A DNA stretch of 64,000 bases from Acetobacteraceae bacterium B3987. GTDB taxonomy: Bacteria > Pseudomonadota > Alphaproteobacteria > Acetobacterales > Acetobacteraceae. The notes under the pieces were generated by a model, which saw only the letters and a list, made by a program, of their open reading frames with translations, made no database searches and was not told the DNA's origin. The stretch is from NCBI GenBank assembly GCA_026537415.1, contig JAFNMF010000028.1, positions 37,575-101,574 of the forward strand, given 5' to 3'. Below are positions 19,905 through 28,597 of this stretch, piece after piece. The translations under genes and the position numbers were made by a program. How positions within the stretch are numbered: position 1 is the stretch's first letter; every line of letters begins with the position of its first letter.

Positions 19905-22379
19905 ATGCCTGCTTCACCATCCTTACAGACCTTCCCTGTAGAAGGAATGAGCTGCGCCTCCTGCTCCGCACGGGTGGAAAAGGCCCTACAGGACGTGCCG
20001 GGTGTCGAGACAGCCAGCGTTAATCTGGCCACCGGCATGGCTCAGATTAAAGGTACGGCCTCACGCACAGACCTCATCCTCGCTGTGGAACAAGCCGGAT
20101 ATATCGTGCCATCGCCGCCAATCAGATTACGCATCGAAGGGATGAGCTGCGCTTCCTGCTCCACACGGATAGAAAAGACCCTACAGGATGTCATCGGCGT
20201 GAGAGAAGCCAGTGTCAATCTGGCCGCCGGTACAGCACAGATCACAGGCACAGCCACACATCAAAAGCTCATCAGTGCCATCAAGGAAATGGGCTTTGCG
20301 GCCTCGCTGCTGGAGCATGAAAGCAACCAGGACGTTGCCCAGGAACAGCAGCAGCGCATCAAACAGGCCACAAAGAGCCAATGGCGTGACCTGATAATCG
20401 CCGCCATGCTCTGGCTACTCATCCTGCTGATAACAATGGGTCATGGACTGGGCGTCATTCCACCCGGCATCCAACCCCTGACACAATGGGTACTGGCCAG
20501 TATTGCCCTTCTAGGACCGGGGCGGCGGTTCTATCGGGCAGGCCTCCCGGCCCTGCTACGCCGGGCACCCAACATGAATTCCCTTGTCGCACTGGGGACC
20601 GGGGCCGCCTATCTGTACTCCAGCCTTGTGGTTTTCTGCCCCTCCCTTCTGCCTGAGGGAACGCAGCATCTCTATTTTGATACCGTACTTGGTATTCTGA
20701 CGCTCGTTCTGCTGGGCCGTGTGATGGAGGCCAGAGCAAAGGGCCGCACATCCGCCGCACTGGAGAGGCTGACCCATCTGCAACCGCAGAAAGCCCATCT
20801 CCTAACAGAGGGCCAATGCCACATCGTCCCCATTGCTCAGATACAGCCAGGGGATCATCTCCTCGTCCGGCCCGGCGAGCGTATTCCGCTGGACGGCTTG
20901 ATTCTGGAAGGAAAGAGCCATCTGGATGAATCCCTGCTTACAGGGGAACCCATGCCTGCGTTCCGTCAGGTAGGGGATAGCGTCATCGGAGGTACCATCA
21001 ATCAGGAAGGCACCCTGACCATTCAAGCCACGGCAACAGGGGCCGACACCGTGCTTGCCCGTATCATCGATATGGTAGCACAGGCGCAGGGCGGTAAACT
21101 GCCTATCCAATCCCTTGTGGACAAGGTAACACTATGGTTCGTTCCGGCCATCATCCTGCTGGCCGTACTGATATTCATCGTCTGGATGAGTCTGGGTCCA
21201 TCCCCTGCGCTGGGCTATGCGGTCGTCAATGCTATTGCCGTTCTGATTGCCGCCTGCCCCTGCGCCATGGGCCTCGCCACGCCAACAGCCATCATGGTCG
21301 GGACAGGCAAGGCGGCAGAAATGGGCATCCTCTTCCGCAAAGGGGAAGCCTTACAAACACTGGAATCCACAAAACTGGTCGCCTTTGACAAAACCGGCAC
21401 CCTGACATCCGGCCAGCCTCAGCTAACAGAATTCTATCTGCTGGATAAGGAATCCTCCCACGCCCCTGAACAGACCGAAAAGACCCTTCTGGCTCTTGCC
21501 GCCTCTGTGGAGGAACAGTCTGACCATCCTGTCAGTCGGGCCGTTGTCGCAGCTGCACAAAAACGCGAGCTACCTACCGCAAAAACAAGCCACGCCCACA
21601 TTATCGCCGGGCTGGGCATTACTGCACAGGATGAAGACGGGCAGGACGTTCATCTTGGCAGTCAGGCCTTCATGAAAACACTAGGCCTTTATAATAGCGA
21701 GGCCATCCGGCTTGCCGATAGTCTGAGCCAGAAAGGCACGTCCCCCCTCTTCATGGCCCATAAGGGGCACATCGTGGCCCTCATGGGTGTTGCCGACCCT
21801 GTCCGCCCTTCCGCTATGAAGGCCATTGCTGCCCTACGGGCACAGAATGTCCGGACGGTCATGATTACCGGTGATGTCGAACCCACAGCCCTCCACATTG
21901 CCCGTATGGTAGGAATCGAAGATGTCATTGCACAGGTAATGCCCCATGAGAAAAGCCAGACCGTCCAGAATCTCCAAAAGATTCACGGTTCTGTGGCGTT
22001 CGTGGGGGATGGCATCAATGATGCGCCTGCTCTGGCTCAGGCTGATACAGGGCTGGCCGTCAGCCACGGGACAGATATCGCCATAGAGGCCGCAGACCTC
22101 GTCCTGACAGGCGAGAACCTAATGGCCGTCCCCAATGCCATTGCCCTCTCCCGGGCCAGCATGACCATCATCAAGCAAAATCTCTTCTGGGCTTTCGCCT
22201 ATAATATCGTGCTGATCCCAATTGCCGCAGGCATCCTCTATCCCTTTACCGGCACTCTGCTATCCCCCTCCTTCGCAGCGGGGGCCATGGCTCTTTCCAG
22301 CATCTTTGTACTGAGCAACACGCTCAGACTACGGCGTCTGCGTACTGTAGTGGAGGCCGAAACAGCCACAGCTTCCTAA
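19905..22379 (+). CDS. copA: Copper-translocating P-type ATPase
   Basis: P1B-type ATPase that exports Cu+ from the cytoplasm. From the ATG at 19905 (GGGGAG upstream) the 824 residues contain two tandem metal-binding domains, each with GMSCASC, at about 10-75 and 77-142. Transmembrane helices follow, then the actuator loop (TGEP at about 346), the ion-binding CPC at 451-453 in AACPCAMGLATP, the phosphorylation site DKTGTLT at about 495, SDHPVSRA, and GDGINDAPALAQ. The two metal-binding domains are unusually alike in protein and DNA, suggesting recent duplication. An in-frame extension to 19836 is unlikely. The gene stands alone between the trpBA terminator and a convergent operon. Confidence 0.95.
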   Translation: MPASPSLQTFPVEGMSCASCSARVEKALQDVPGVETASVNLATGMAQIKGTASRTDLILAVEQAGYIVPSPPIRLRIEGMSCASCSTRIEKTLQDVIGVREASVNLAAGTAQITGTATHQKLISAIKEMGFAASLLEHESNQDVAQEQQQRIKQATKSQWRDLIIAAMLWLLILLITMGHGLGVIPPGIQPLTQWVLASIALLGPGRRFYRAGLPALLRRAPNMNSLVALGTGAAYLYSSLVVFCPSLLPEGTQHLYFDTVLGILTLVLLGRVMEARAKGRTSAALERLTHLQPQKAHLLTEGQCHIVPIAQIQPGDHLLVRPGERIPLDGLILEGKSHLDESLLTGEPMPAFRQVGDSVIGGTINQEGTLTIQATATGADTVLARIIDMVAQAQGGKLPIQSLVDKVTLWFVPAIILLAVLIFIVWMSLGPSPALGYAVVNAIAVLIAACPCAMGLATPTAIMVGTGKAAEMGILFRKGEALQTLESTKLVAFDKTGTLTSGQPQLTEFYLLDKESSHAPEQTEKTLLALAASVEEQSDHPVSRAVVAAAQKRELPTAKTSHAHIIAGLGITAQDEDGQDVHLGSQAFMKTLGLYNSEAIRLADSLSQKGTSPLFMAHKGHIVALMGVADPVRPSAMKAIAALRAQNVRTVMITGDVEPTALHIARMVGIEDVIAQVMPHEKSQTVQNLQKIHGSVAFVGDGINDAPALAQADTGLAVSHGTDIAIEAADLVLTGENLMAVPNAIALSRASMTIIKQNLFWAFAYNIVLIPIAAGILYPFTGTLLSPSFAAGAMALSSIFVLSNTLRLRRLRTVVEAETATAS

Positions 22380-22388
22380 GACGAATCC

Positions 22389-22415
22389 GGGGCGGGCCAA
22401 CACACAGCCCGCCCT
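22389..22415. terminator. Hairpin between convergent copA and the aminotransferase gene
   Basis: GGGCGGGC (22390-22397) pairs with GCCCGCCC (22407-22414) around a 9-nt loop. It lacks a T tract, so termination is inferred from its position between two converging genes. Confidence 0.5.
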
Positions 22416-22435
22416 AAATTCATCAGGTCTTCACA

Positions 22436-23638
22436 TCATGCTGAAGCCAGAACAGCAGCCAATGCTTCCACAACAGGCGGCAGGTTGCGTTCATTCAGCC
22501 CCGCCATGCAGACCCGGCCACTGCGAAGAACATAAACACCATGCTCCTCCCGTAGCCTGTCCACCTGAACGGGAGAGAGTTTCATCATGCTGAACATGCC
22601 TCGCTGTTCCAGCAAATAGCGGAAATCCTGCCCCGGCAGACGCGCGGAAAGCTGCTCATGCAGCTCCTGCCGCATCTCCCGAATGCGTGCCCCCATAGCT
22701 GCTACCTCATCCTGCCAGAGACGTGACAGAACCTGGTCCCCCAGAACAGCATCCACAAGCTGCGCCCCACGAACCGGCGGGCTGGAATAATTCCGCCGTA
22801 CCGTCACTTTGAGCTGGCTCAACACACGTTCTGCCGTCACCTTATCCGGACAGACGACTGAGAGTGCCCCGATACGGTCCCCATAAAGGGAAAATATCTT
22901 GGAAAAGGAACTGCTGAGCAGGAACTCAAGCCCCGCTGCAACCATCGCCCGGACGGCATAAACGTCCTCCTCCAGCCCACGCCCCAGCCCCTGATAAGCG
23001 AGGTCCAGAAACGGAATCAGGTTCCGTTCCTTCAGGACAAGCACAAGCGCATCCCACTGCTCATCTGTCAGGTCTGCTCCTGTCGGATTGTGGCAGCAAG
23101 GATGCAACAGGACGACATGCCCCGCTGGAATCTGGCGGATACAGGCCATCATGGCCTCAAAATCCACACCACCCGTTGCCGGGTCAAAATAAGGATAAGT
23201 GTGGGTTTTGAAACCGGCACCCTCAAAGATGGAAATATGGTTTTCCCATGTCGGGTTGCTGACCCACAATTCGGCCTGCGGGAAGTAACGGTGCAGAAAA
23301 TCCGCCCCGACCTTCAGTGCCCCGGACCCGCCAAGAGTCTGCACCGTAGCGATACGGGCCGCCTGTACCGGCTCACTCTCACGCCCAAAAAGCAGATGCT
23401 GGACAGCTTGCCGGTAAGAGGCCAACCCTTCCATCGGCAGATACAGGTCTGGCTTATCCTGATGCCCAGCCAGCTTTTCATAAGCCTTGCGAATACAAGC
23501 AAGCTGCGGAACATGACCCGCTGCATTGTAATATAGACCAATGCTGAGATTGACCTTCTCTGCCCGGTCATCCCGCTTAAAATCCTCCACCAATGAAAGG
23601 ATTGGATCCCCCGGAGACAGTTCAACAGACTGGAACAT
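22436..23638 (-). CDS. Aromatic amino acid aminotransferase (AspC/TyrB family)
   Basis: PLP class-I aminotransferase of 400 residues, predicted to interconvert phenylalanine, tyrosine, tryptophan or aspartate and their keto acids. Family signs in order are DPILSLVEDFKRD, KVNLSIGLYYN, LGGSGALKVGADFL, SNPTWENHISIFEGAGF, HPCCHNPTG, and the PLP lysine in SSSFSKIFSLYGDRIGAL, with GRVCMAGLNERN at the end. It starts 8 bases after the upstream decarboxylase stop, so the two are one operon. With an indolepyruvate/phenylpyruvate-type decarboxylase as partner, transamination of aromatic amino acids is the likely main job. Confidence 0.9.
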   Translation of the reverse strand: MFQSVELSPGDPILSLVEDFKRDDRAEKVNLSIGLYYNAAGHVPQLACIRKAYEKLAGHQDKPDLYLPMEGLASYRQAVQHLLFGRESEPVQAARIATVQTLGGSGALKVGADFLHRYFPQAELWVSNPTWENHISIFEGAGFKTHTYPYFDPATGGVDFEAMMACIRQIPAGHVVLLHPCCHNPTGADLTDEQWDALVLVLKERNLIPFLDLAYQGLGRGLEEDVYAVRAMVAAGLEFLLSSSFSKIFSLYGDRIGALSVVCPDKVTAERVLSQLKVTVRRNYSSPPVRGAQLVDAVLGDQVLSRLWQDEVAAMGARIREMRQELHEQLSARLPGQDFRYLLEQRGMFSMMKLSPVQVDRLREEHGVYVLRSGRVCMAGLNERNLPPVVEALAAVLASA

Positions 23639-23646
23639 GAACCTCT

Positions 23647-25338
23647 TTATCCTTTCTTCACGCTGCCGTTGCGTGGCCCCTGTGGGCCGTAATCATAATC
23701 TGCCACAACCATACCAAATTTCTTCAGGGCCTCCGGTGCATCCATCTCGGGAAGAAGAACCTCAATGAAAACGGCACGATCTGCCAGCTCCGCCTGCTTC
23801 AGGGCCTTATCCAGATCGCTGACAGTCTCCACCACGAGGGAAAGTGCCTTATCGTCACGGTCGAAAACACGGGGCAGATCAGCATAACGCCAGTTGGCAA
23901 TGTCGTTATACCGGGACCGTTCACCCAGAATCAGACGTTCAATCGTGTACCCTCTGTTATTGAGCAGGAAGATGATGGGCTTCTGATCGTGCCGCAGAAT
24001 GGAGGACAGCTCCTGCGCCGTCAGCTGGAAAGACCCATCCCCGATGAAGAGCAGATGCCGCCGCTGCGGGCTACCAAGCTGGGAACCGAAAAGAGCCGGC
24101 AATGTGTAGCCAATCGCCCCCCAAATGGGCTGGGCAATATAATGCGTCCCCTTGGGGAACGGCGTGCCCAATAGGGCCGTGTTGCTCGTCCCAGCCTCAC
24201 CAATCACGACATCCCCTTCCTTCAGGAACCGGGCCACACGGGGCCAGAGTGCCTCATGAGTCAGCCGATCCCCATTCTCACCGGGCAACGTCTCACCAGC
24301 AGTCGCCGGGCGAGTAGGTAGCGTACGAGAAGAAGGCTTCACCTGCGCCAGAAGAGCCTCCAGCACCGCTCCGACAGGGGCCGCAGGAATGGAGCTGCCC
24401 GCAAGGCTGACCTCATAAGCGAGCAAATTGATGAACGATTCGGAGCGGATATCATGCGTAAAGAAACCCGTATTAATCTCCGTAAAACGCAGACCAACAC
24501 CAATCACGCAATCGGACTGGCTGACCAGCTCCTTGATGTCCGGGCGGCTGGCACCGCCGACATAGCCCCCCAGATAGTACGGGGCAGTTTCATCCAGCAC
24601 GGCCTTGGCCGGGGCGGTGGCCAGACAGGGGATGGCGCAACGCTCTGCCAGCTCCGCAATCTTACTGGCAACACCGAAACGATCTGCGTCAGAATCGAGA
24701 ATCAGGACCGGCGACCGGGCCGCTGCCAGACGGGTGGCAATATGACGGGCCGCCAGAGCAACCTGCTCCGCATCACCCTGCGACACCACAAAGGCAAAAG
24801 GCTCGCTGGGGACTTCAATATGCAGATGGGTAATGTCGGATGGCAGCTGAAGGTGAACAGGCCGCCGCTCCCGCCAGCAGGCCTGAAGAACCCGGTCAAT
24901 CTCCTCAACAGCATTCTCCGGGGTCAGGCGGGCCTGAGCAACCGTATATTCGGCCATGCACCGCCCGATGTTACCATAGCCACCATCACCCAACGTATGA
25001 TGAAGAAGGGCACGCCCCTCAACAGCATGAAGCGGCGGAATCCCGGTAATATGCACAAACGGCACACGCTCGGCATAGGCACCGGCAATGCCACTGATGG
25101 CACCAAGGTCTCCCACGCCAAAGGTTGTCAGCAAGCCGCACAGGCCGGAAGTACGGGCGTAACCATCGGCGGCATAAGCAGCATTCAGCTCATTGCAGTT
25201 CCCTACGAATGTCAGAGACGCATCAGCTTCCACCTGTTCCAGAAAAGACAGATTGAAATCCCCCGGAACACCAAAAAGATGGCTGATTCCTGCCTCAACA
25301 AGGCGACGGGCCAGATAGGCCCCGATCTGCATACGCAT
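23647..25338 (-). CDS. Indolepyruvate/phenylpyruvate-type thiamine decarboxylase
   Basis: TPP-dependent decarboxylase of aromatic or branched 2-keto acids to aldehydes. The 563 residues begin MRMQIGAYLARRL and carry the catalytic Glu in CNELNAAYAADGYA, the HH pair in LLHHTLGDGGYG, WGAIGYTLPALFGSQ, and the TPP motif GDGSFQLTAQEL through LLNNRGYTIERLI, then RYNDIANWRYADLP. The HHTLGDG and NNRGYTIER wording matches indolepyruvate/phenylpyruvate decarboxylases rather than ethanologenic pyruvate decarboxylase (HHALGKTDY, WGHIGWS). AGGAG is spaced for the ATG at 25338, not 25371. It is the first gene of an operon with the aminotransferase, divergent from an Lrp-type regulator. Substrate is inferred. 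Confidence 0.88.
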   Translation of the reverse strand: MRMQIGAYLARRLVEAGISHLFGVPGDFNLSFLEQVEADASLTFVGNCNELNAAYAADGYARTSGLCGLLTTFGVGDLGAISGIAGAYAERVPFVHITGIPPLHAVEGRALLHHTLGDGGYGNIGRCMAEYTVAQARLTPENAVEEIDRVLQACWRERRPVHLQLPSDITHLHIEVPSEPFAFVVSQGDAEQVALAARHIATRLAAARSPVLILDSDADRFGVASKIAELAERCAIPCLATAPAKAVLDETAPYYLGGYVGGASRPDIKELVSQSDCVIGVGLRFTEINTGFFTHDIRSESFINLLAYEVSLAGSSIPAAPVGAVLEALLAQVKPSSRTLPTRPATAGETLPGENGDRLTHEALWPRVARFLKEGDVVIGEAGTSNTALLGTPFPKGTHYIAQPIWGAIGYTLPALFGSQLGSPQRRHLLFIGDGSFQLTAQELSSILRHDQKPIIFLLNNRGYTIERLILGERSRYNDIANWRYADLPRVFDRDDKALSLVVETVSDLDKALKQAELADRAVFIEVLLPEMDAPEALKKFGMVVADYDYGPQGPRNGSVKKG

Positions 25339-25527
25339 GGATGACTCCTGATAAAACGCTGGAGGAGACAACCCGAACTGAACAAGCCCGGAGCAGAAGG
25401 ATTGCTTACCCTGCTACAAACGCTCCCCTTTCAAGACTGAGCATAAAGTGTTTTCCATGCTGCTAGTGTGCAGATCATTCATGAATTACATGAAATTATG
25501 CACAGATTACGCACAGGAGTGCCCACT
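25339..25527. promoter_or_regulatory. Divergent promoter region of the decarboxylase operon and the Lrp-type gene
   Basis: This 189-base AT-rich spacer must hold both promoters. It includes an imperfect palindrome TCATGAATTACATGA at 25479-25493, with TCATG/CATGA arms. That is a plausible Lrp-family operator by position only, and no consensus match is claimed. Confidence 0.45.
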
Positions 25528-25989
25528 TTGGATCATCTCGACTGGAAACTTCTCACAGCCCTTCACCGTAACGGGCGGCTGACCAATAAAGAGCTGGGGG
25601 ATACCATCGGTCTCTCCCCCTCCCAATGTTCCCGCCGCCGCCTCATGCTGGAGAAGGCTGGCATCATCCGGGGCTATGGTGCCCTGCTGGACCCTCAGGC
25701 CATGGGGCTGAATGTCGTGGCCTTTGTTCAGGTCATCATAAAGGATCACACCGCTGGGTCCTTTGAACGCTTTCAGGCCCTCATAGGCAATATCCCCATG
25801 GTGCAGGAAGCTTATGCTGTCAGCGGGGATGCGGATTATATCCTCAAGATTGTAACAAAGGACCTGCCCAGCCTGTCCGCTTTCGTTACAGACCGATTGC
25901 TGGCAAACGACACAATCGGCCATGTCAAATCCCATATTGCCCTCCGTCCCCTAAAAACAAATGGCCCTCTTCCGCCATTCCAGCCCTGA
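25528..25989 (+). CDS. Lrp/AsnC-family transcriptional regulator
   Basis: DNA-binding regulator that senses amino acids or related ligands. The helix-turn-helix is near the N-terminus (LDWKLLTALHRNGRLTNKELGDTIGLSPSQCSRRR, shown in two parts: LDWKLLTALHRNGRL and TNKELGDTIGLSPSQCSRR). The C-terminal RAM/ligand domain includes MVQEAYAVSGDADYILKI. A TTG at 25528 with AGGAG 8-12 bases upstream gives the usual N-terminus and 153 residues; in-frame starts at 25468 and 25498 are alternatives. It is divergent from the decarboxylase-aminotransferase operon, its probable target. The 209 bases from here to accD hold no further gene. Confidence 0.88.
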   Translation: MDHLDWKLLTALHRNGRLTNKELGDTIGLSPSQCSRRRLMLEKAGIIRGYGALLDPQAMGLNVVAFVQVIIKDHTAGSFERFQALIGNIPMVQEAYAVSGDADYILKIVTKDLPSLSAFVTDRLLANDTIGHVKSHIALRPLKTNGPLPPFQP

Positions 25990-26198
25990 AAAGCAGCCAG
26001 AAGACAGGAAGTGACACCTCCCGGCAAAGAGAAAGCTGGCATCTTCAGGCAAGCCCGGATAAAGTCGCCCGACCATGAAGCCCCCTTCCGGCCAGAGCCA
26101 TGGTGCTTACCCCCTAGCGGGAAGCACTGTTTCCGTGGCCCTCCGGCAGGTCCGGCCCACCTGATGATGCACCACTGCTGGAGAGTGAACAGAACACC

Positions 26199-27089
26199 AT
26201 GAGCTGGCTGACCGAACATGTCCGTCCCAAACTGCGGAGCCTGTTACAGAGGGATGTGCCAGACAATCTCTGGACCAACTGTGAATCCTGCTCGCAGATG
26301 ATGCTTACCAAAGAGCTGGTCCGTAAAAAGAAGGTCTGCCCTCATTGCGGACACCATATGCGTGCCACAGCCCATGAACGGATGAAATGGACCTTTGATG
26401 ATGGGCATTACACCACCATCGATCTGCCCACCGTCCCGACGGACCCGCTGCATTTCCGGGATTCCAAACGCTACACAGACCGGCTGAAGGCTGCCCGCTC
26501 CAAATCCAACCTTGATGATTCCTTGCTTGTTGCCCACGGCACAATCGCCGGGAGGGAAACGGTTGTGGCTGTCATGGCCTTTGAGTTCATGGCTGGAACG
26601 ATGGGCAGTGCCCTGGGTGAAGCCTTTCTGGCCGCTTGTCAGGAAGCCATCCGCCGGAAAGCCCCTCTCGTCATCTTCACAGCCTCTGGCGGTGCCCGTA
26701 TGCAGGAAGGCGTTGTCAGCCTGATGCAGATGCCCCGCACGACCATCGGCGTGGAAATGCTGCGTGAAGCCGGTCTGCCCTATCTGGTTGTCTTTACCAA
26801 CCCGACCACAGGCGGCGTCTCTGCCTCCTTCGCCATGCTGGGCGACATCCATATCGCCGAGCCTAATGCGCTGATCGCCTTTGCTGGTCCTCGTGTCATC
26901 CGTGATACCGTGCGTGAGGAACTACCAGAGGGCTTCCAGCGGTCTGAATATCTGAAAGACCACGGTATGGTGGATATCATCGCCAACCGTAATGAGCTTC
27001 CCGCTCTCCTAGGCCGTCTGGTGGGGATGCTGTCTCCCGCAGCTGCCACGAATGCGGATGCCGAGCCAGTAGCAAGCCACGCATCCTGA
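26199..27089 (+). CDS. accD: Acetyl-CoA carboxylase carboxyltransferase beta subunit
   Basis: Part of the carboxyltransferase that forms malonyl-CoA for fatty-acid synthesis. The 296 residues contain the AccD zinc finger with Cys28, Cys31, Cys47 and Cys50 (CESC and CPHC), then the crotonase-like core FTASGGARMQEGVVSLMQM, NPTTGGVSASFAMLGD and IAFAGPRVIRDTVREELP. Length is typical. GGAGAG lies 13 bases before the ATG. folC follows after 90 bases, as in many alphaproteobacterial trpBA-accD-folC clusters. Confidence 0.97.
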   Translation: MSWLTEHVRPKLRSLLQRDVPDNLWTNCESCSQMMLTKELVRKKKVCPHCGHHMRATAHERMKWTFDDGHYTTIDLPTVPTDPLHFRDSKRYTDRLKAARSKSNLDDSLLVAHGTIAGRETVVAVMAFEFMAGTMGSALGEAFLAACQEAIRRKAPLVIFTASGGARMQEGVVSLMQMPRTTIGVEMLREAGLPYLVVFTNPTTGGVSASFAMLGDIHIAEPNALIAFAGPRVIRDTVREELPEGFQRSEYLKDHGMVDIIANRNELPALLGRLVGMLSPAAATNADAEPVASHAS

Positions 27090-27096
27090 CCTCTCC

Positions 27097-27144
27097 CTGT
27101 CCTGCCGCCATTACCCCGGCAGCAGGACAGACGACCTCTTTTTT
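27097..27144 (+). terminator. Hairpin between accD and folC
   Basis: CTGTCCTGC (27097-27105) pairs with GCAGGACAG (27122-27130). A T6 run follows at 27139-27144 after 8 bases. Spacing to the T run is loose, so partial termination or attenuation is as likely as full termination. Confidence 0.5.
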
Positions 27145-27179
27145 CTGTCGCTCCCTCTGAGACAACCGGATTTATAATC

Positions 27180-28517
27180 ATGGCAACAGGCCAGCATACC
27201 AGTGCCCCGCAAAGTGAATTCCACGGGCGGACGGGGGCGGTCGTGCGCCGCCTGCAAGAGCTGCATCCCAAACTGATCGACCTCTCGCTGGACCGGCTGG
27301 AAATCCTGCTCACCCTCCTTGGCCACCCTGAACGTTCCCTTCCCCCCACCATCCATGTGGCCGGGACCAACGGCAAAGGCAGCACCTGTGCCAATCTGCG
27401 GGCCATCGGAGAAGCAGCGGGGCTTAAGGTCCATGTCATGACCAGCCCGCATCTGCTGGATGTGACAGAACGCTTTCGTCTGGCCGGGCAACTTGTCAGC
27501 GAAAACCAGCTCGTTGCCACTCTGGAAGAGATTGAGCAAATCAATGATGGAGCCCCCATCACTGTTTTTGAAGTCCTGACAGCGGCTGGCTTCCTCCTCT
27601 TTTCCCGCATCCCGGCTGACCTTCTAATTCTGGAAGTCGGACTTGGCGGGCGGTTTGATGCCACCAATGTGATTCCCACCGCACAGGCCTGTGTCATCAC
27701 CTCCATCAGTCTGGATCATCAGGGGTTCCTGGGGGACGACCTGGCAGGCATCGCCCGAGAAAAAGCAGGCATCATCAAACAGAATGTGCCGGTTTTCGTG
27801 GCCCCCCAGCCTGCTAATGTCATGGCAGCCATCACAGAGATTGCCCAAGCCCATAAGGCTCCTCTCTATCGGTTAGGGCATGAATTCACCATCACGCCGC
27901 AAGATAATGGTCTGCTCTATCAAGATGAATCCGGGAGCCTGACCCTGCCAGCCCCGGCCCTGCACGGTCCCCATCAGGCACAGAACTCCGCTCTCGCCGT
28001 GGCGGCCCTGCGCCATGCCGGACTCGACCTGCCGGATAGTGCCTTTGCCGGTATTGCCAAAACGCAGTGGCCCGCACGCCTCCAGACCCTGAGTGGCGTT
28101 CTTACACAGAATATTCCTGCCAACTGGGAACTGCTTCTTGATGGTGGCCATAACCCCGGTGCAGGCACCGTTCTGGCCGATGTTCTCAAAACATGGCAGG
28201 ATCGGCCTCTCCATCTCATTGTCGGGCTGAAGGACAGCAAGGACGTGCAAGGCTTCCTCCGCCCGCTGATTCCCTACGCCACCACCATACAAGCCGTAGC
28301 GGAAGAAGGGCAGCATCTGGCCATGCCCGTTCAAACCATTCTGGAGGCCGCCAAAACAGCCGGTGGAACAGCCCAGCCCGGACCAGACATCCGCACCGCT
28401 CTAAAACGCCTGCATGATGAAGCCGGAGCCAATGCCAAACCGGCACGAGTCCTGATCTGCGGCAGCCTCTATCTGGCAGGCTGCGCTCTGGCACTGGATG
28501 GCGTTTCCCCTCACTGA
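27180..28517 (+). CDS. folC: Bifunctional folylpolyglutamate/dihydrofolate synthase
   Basis: Mur-ligase-fold ATPase that adds glutamate to dihydropteroate and folates. In 445 residues the ATP loop is VAGTNGKGSTCANLRAI at about 60-76. LEVGLGGRFDATNV, the ISLDHQGFLGDDLAGIAREKAGI region and the C-terminal-domain DGGHNPGAG motif are all present. Length fits the family. It follows accD and precedes dnaB on the same strand with an 80-base spacer. Confidence 0.96.
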   Translation: MATGQHTSAPQSEFHGRTGAVVRRLQELHPKLIDLSLDRLEILLTLLGHPERSLPPTIHVAGTNGKGSTCANLRAIGEAAGLKVHVMTSPHLLDVTERFRLAGQLVSENQLVATLEEIEQINDGAPITVFEVLTAAGFLLFSRIPADLLILEVGLGGRFDATNVIPTAQACVITSISLDHQGFLGDDLAGIAREKAGIIKQNVPVFVAPQPANVMAAITEIAQAHKAPLYRLGHEFTITPQDNGLLYQDESGSLTLPAPALHGPHQAQNSALAVAALRHAGLDLPDSAFAGIAKTQWPARLQTLSGVLTQNIPANWELLLDGGHNPGAGTVLADVLKTWQDRPLHLIVGLKDSKDVQGFLRPLIPYATTIQAVAEEGQHLAMPVQTILEAAKTAGGTAQPGPDIRTALKRLHDEAGANAKPARVLICGSLYLAGCALALDGVSPH

Positions 28518-28597
28518 CCGAGCCTCCAAACCGGCCCTTCATCTGCACTCTGCCCATGTGCGGACCGCCCACCCATAACGGAGTGAAACAGACCAGC

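Noticed and set aside
23647-25338. Classical ethanol-forming pyruvate decarboxylase
   Set aside because: Motifs near the active site and TPP loop match indolepyruvate/phenylpyruvate decarboxylases, and the neighbours are aromatic aminotransferase and Lrp genes.
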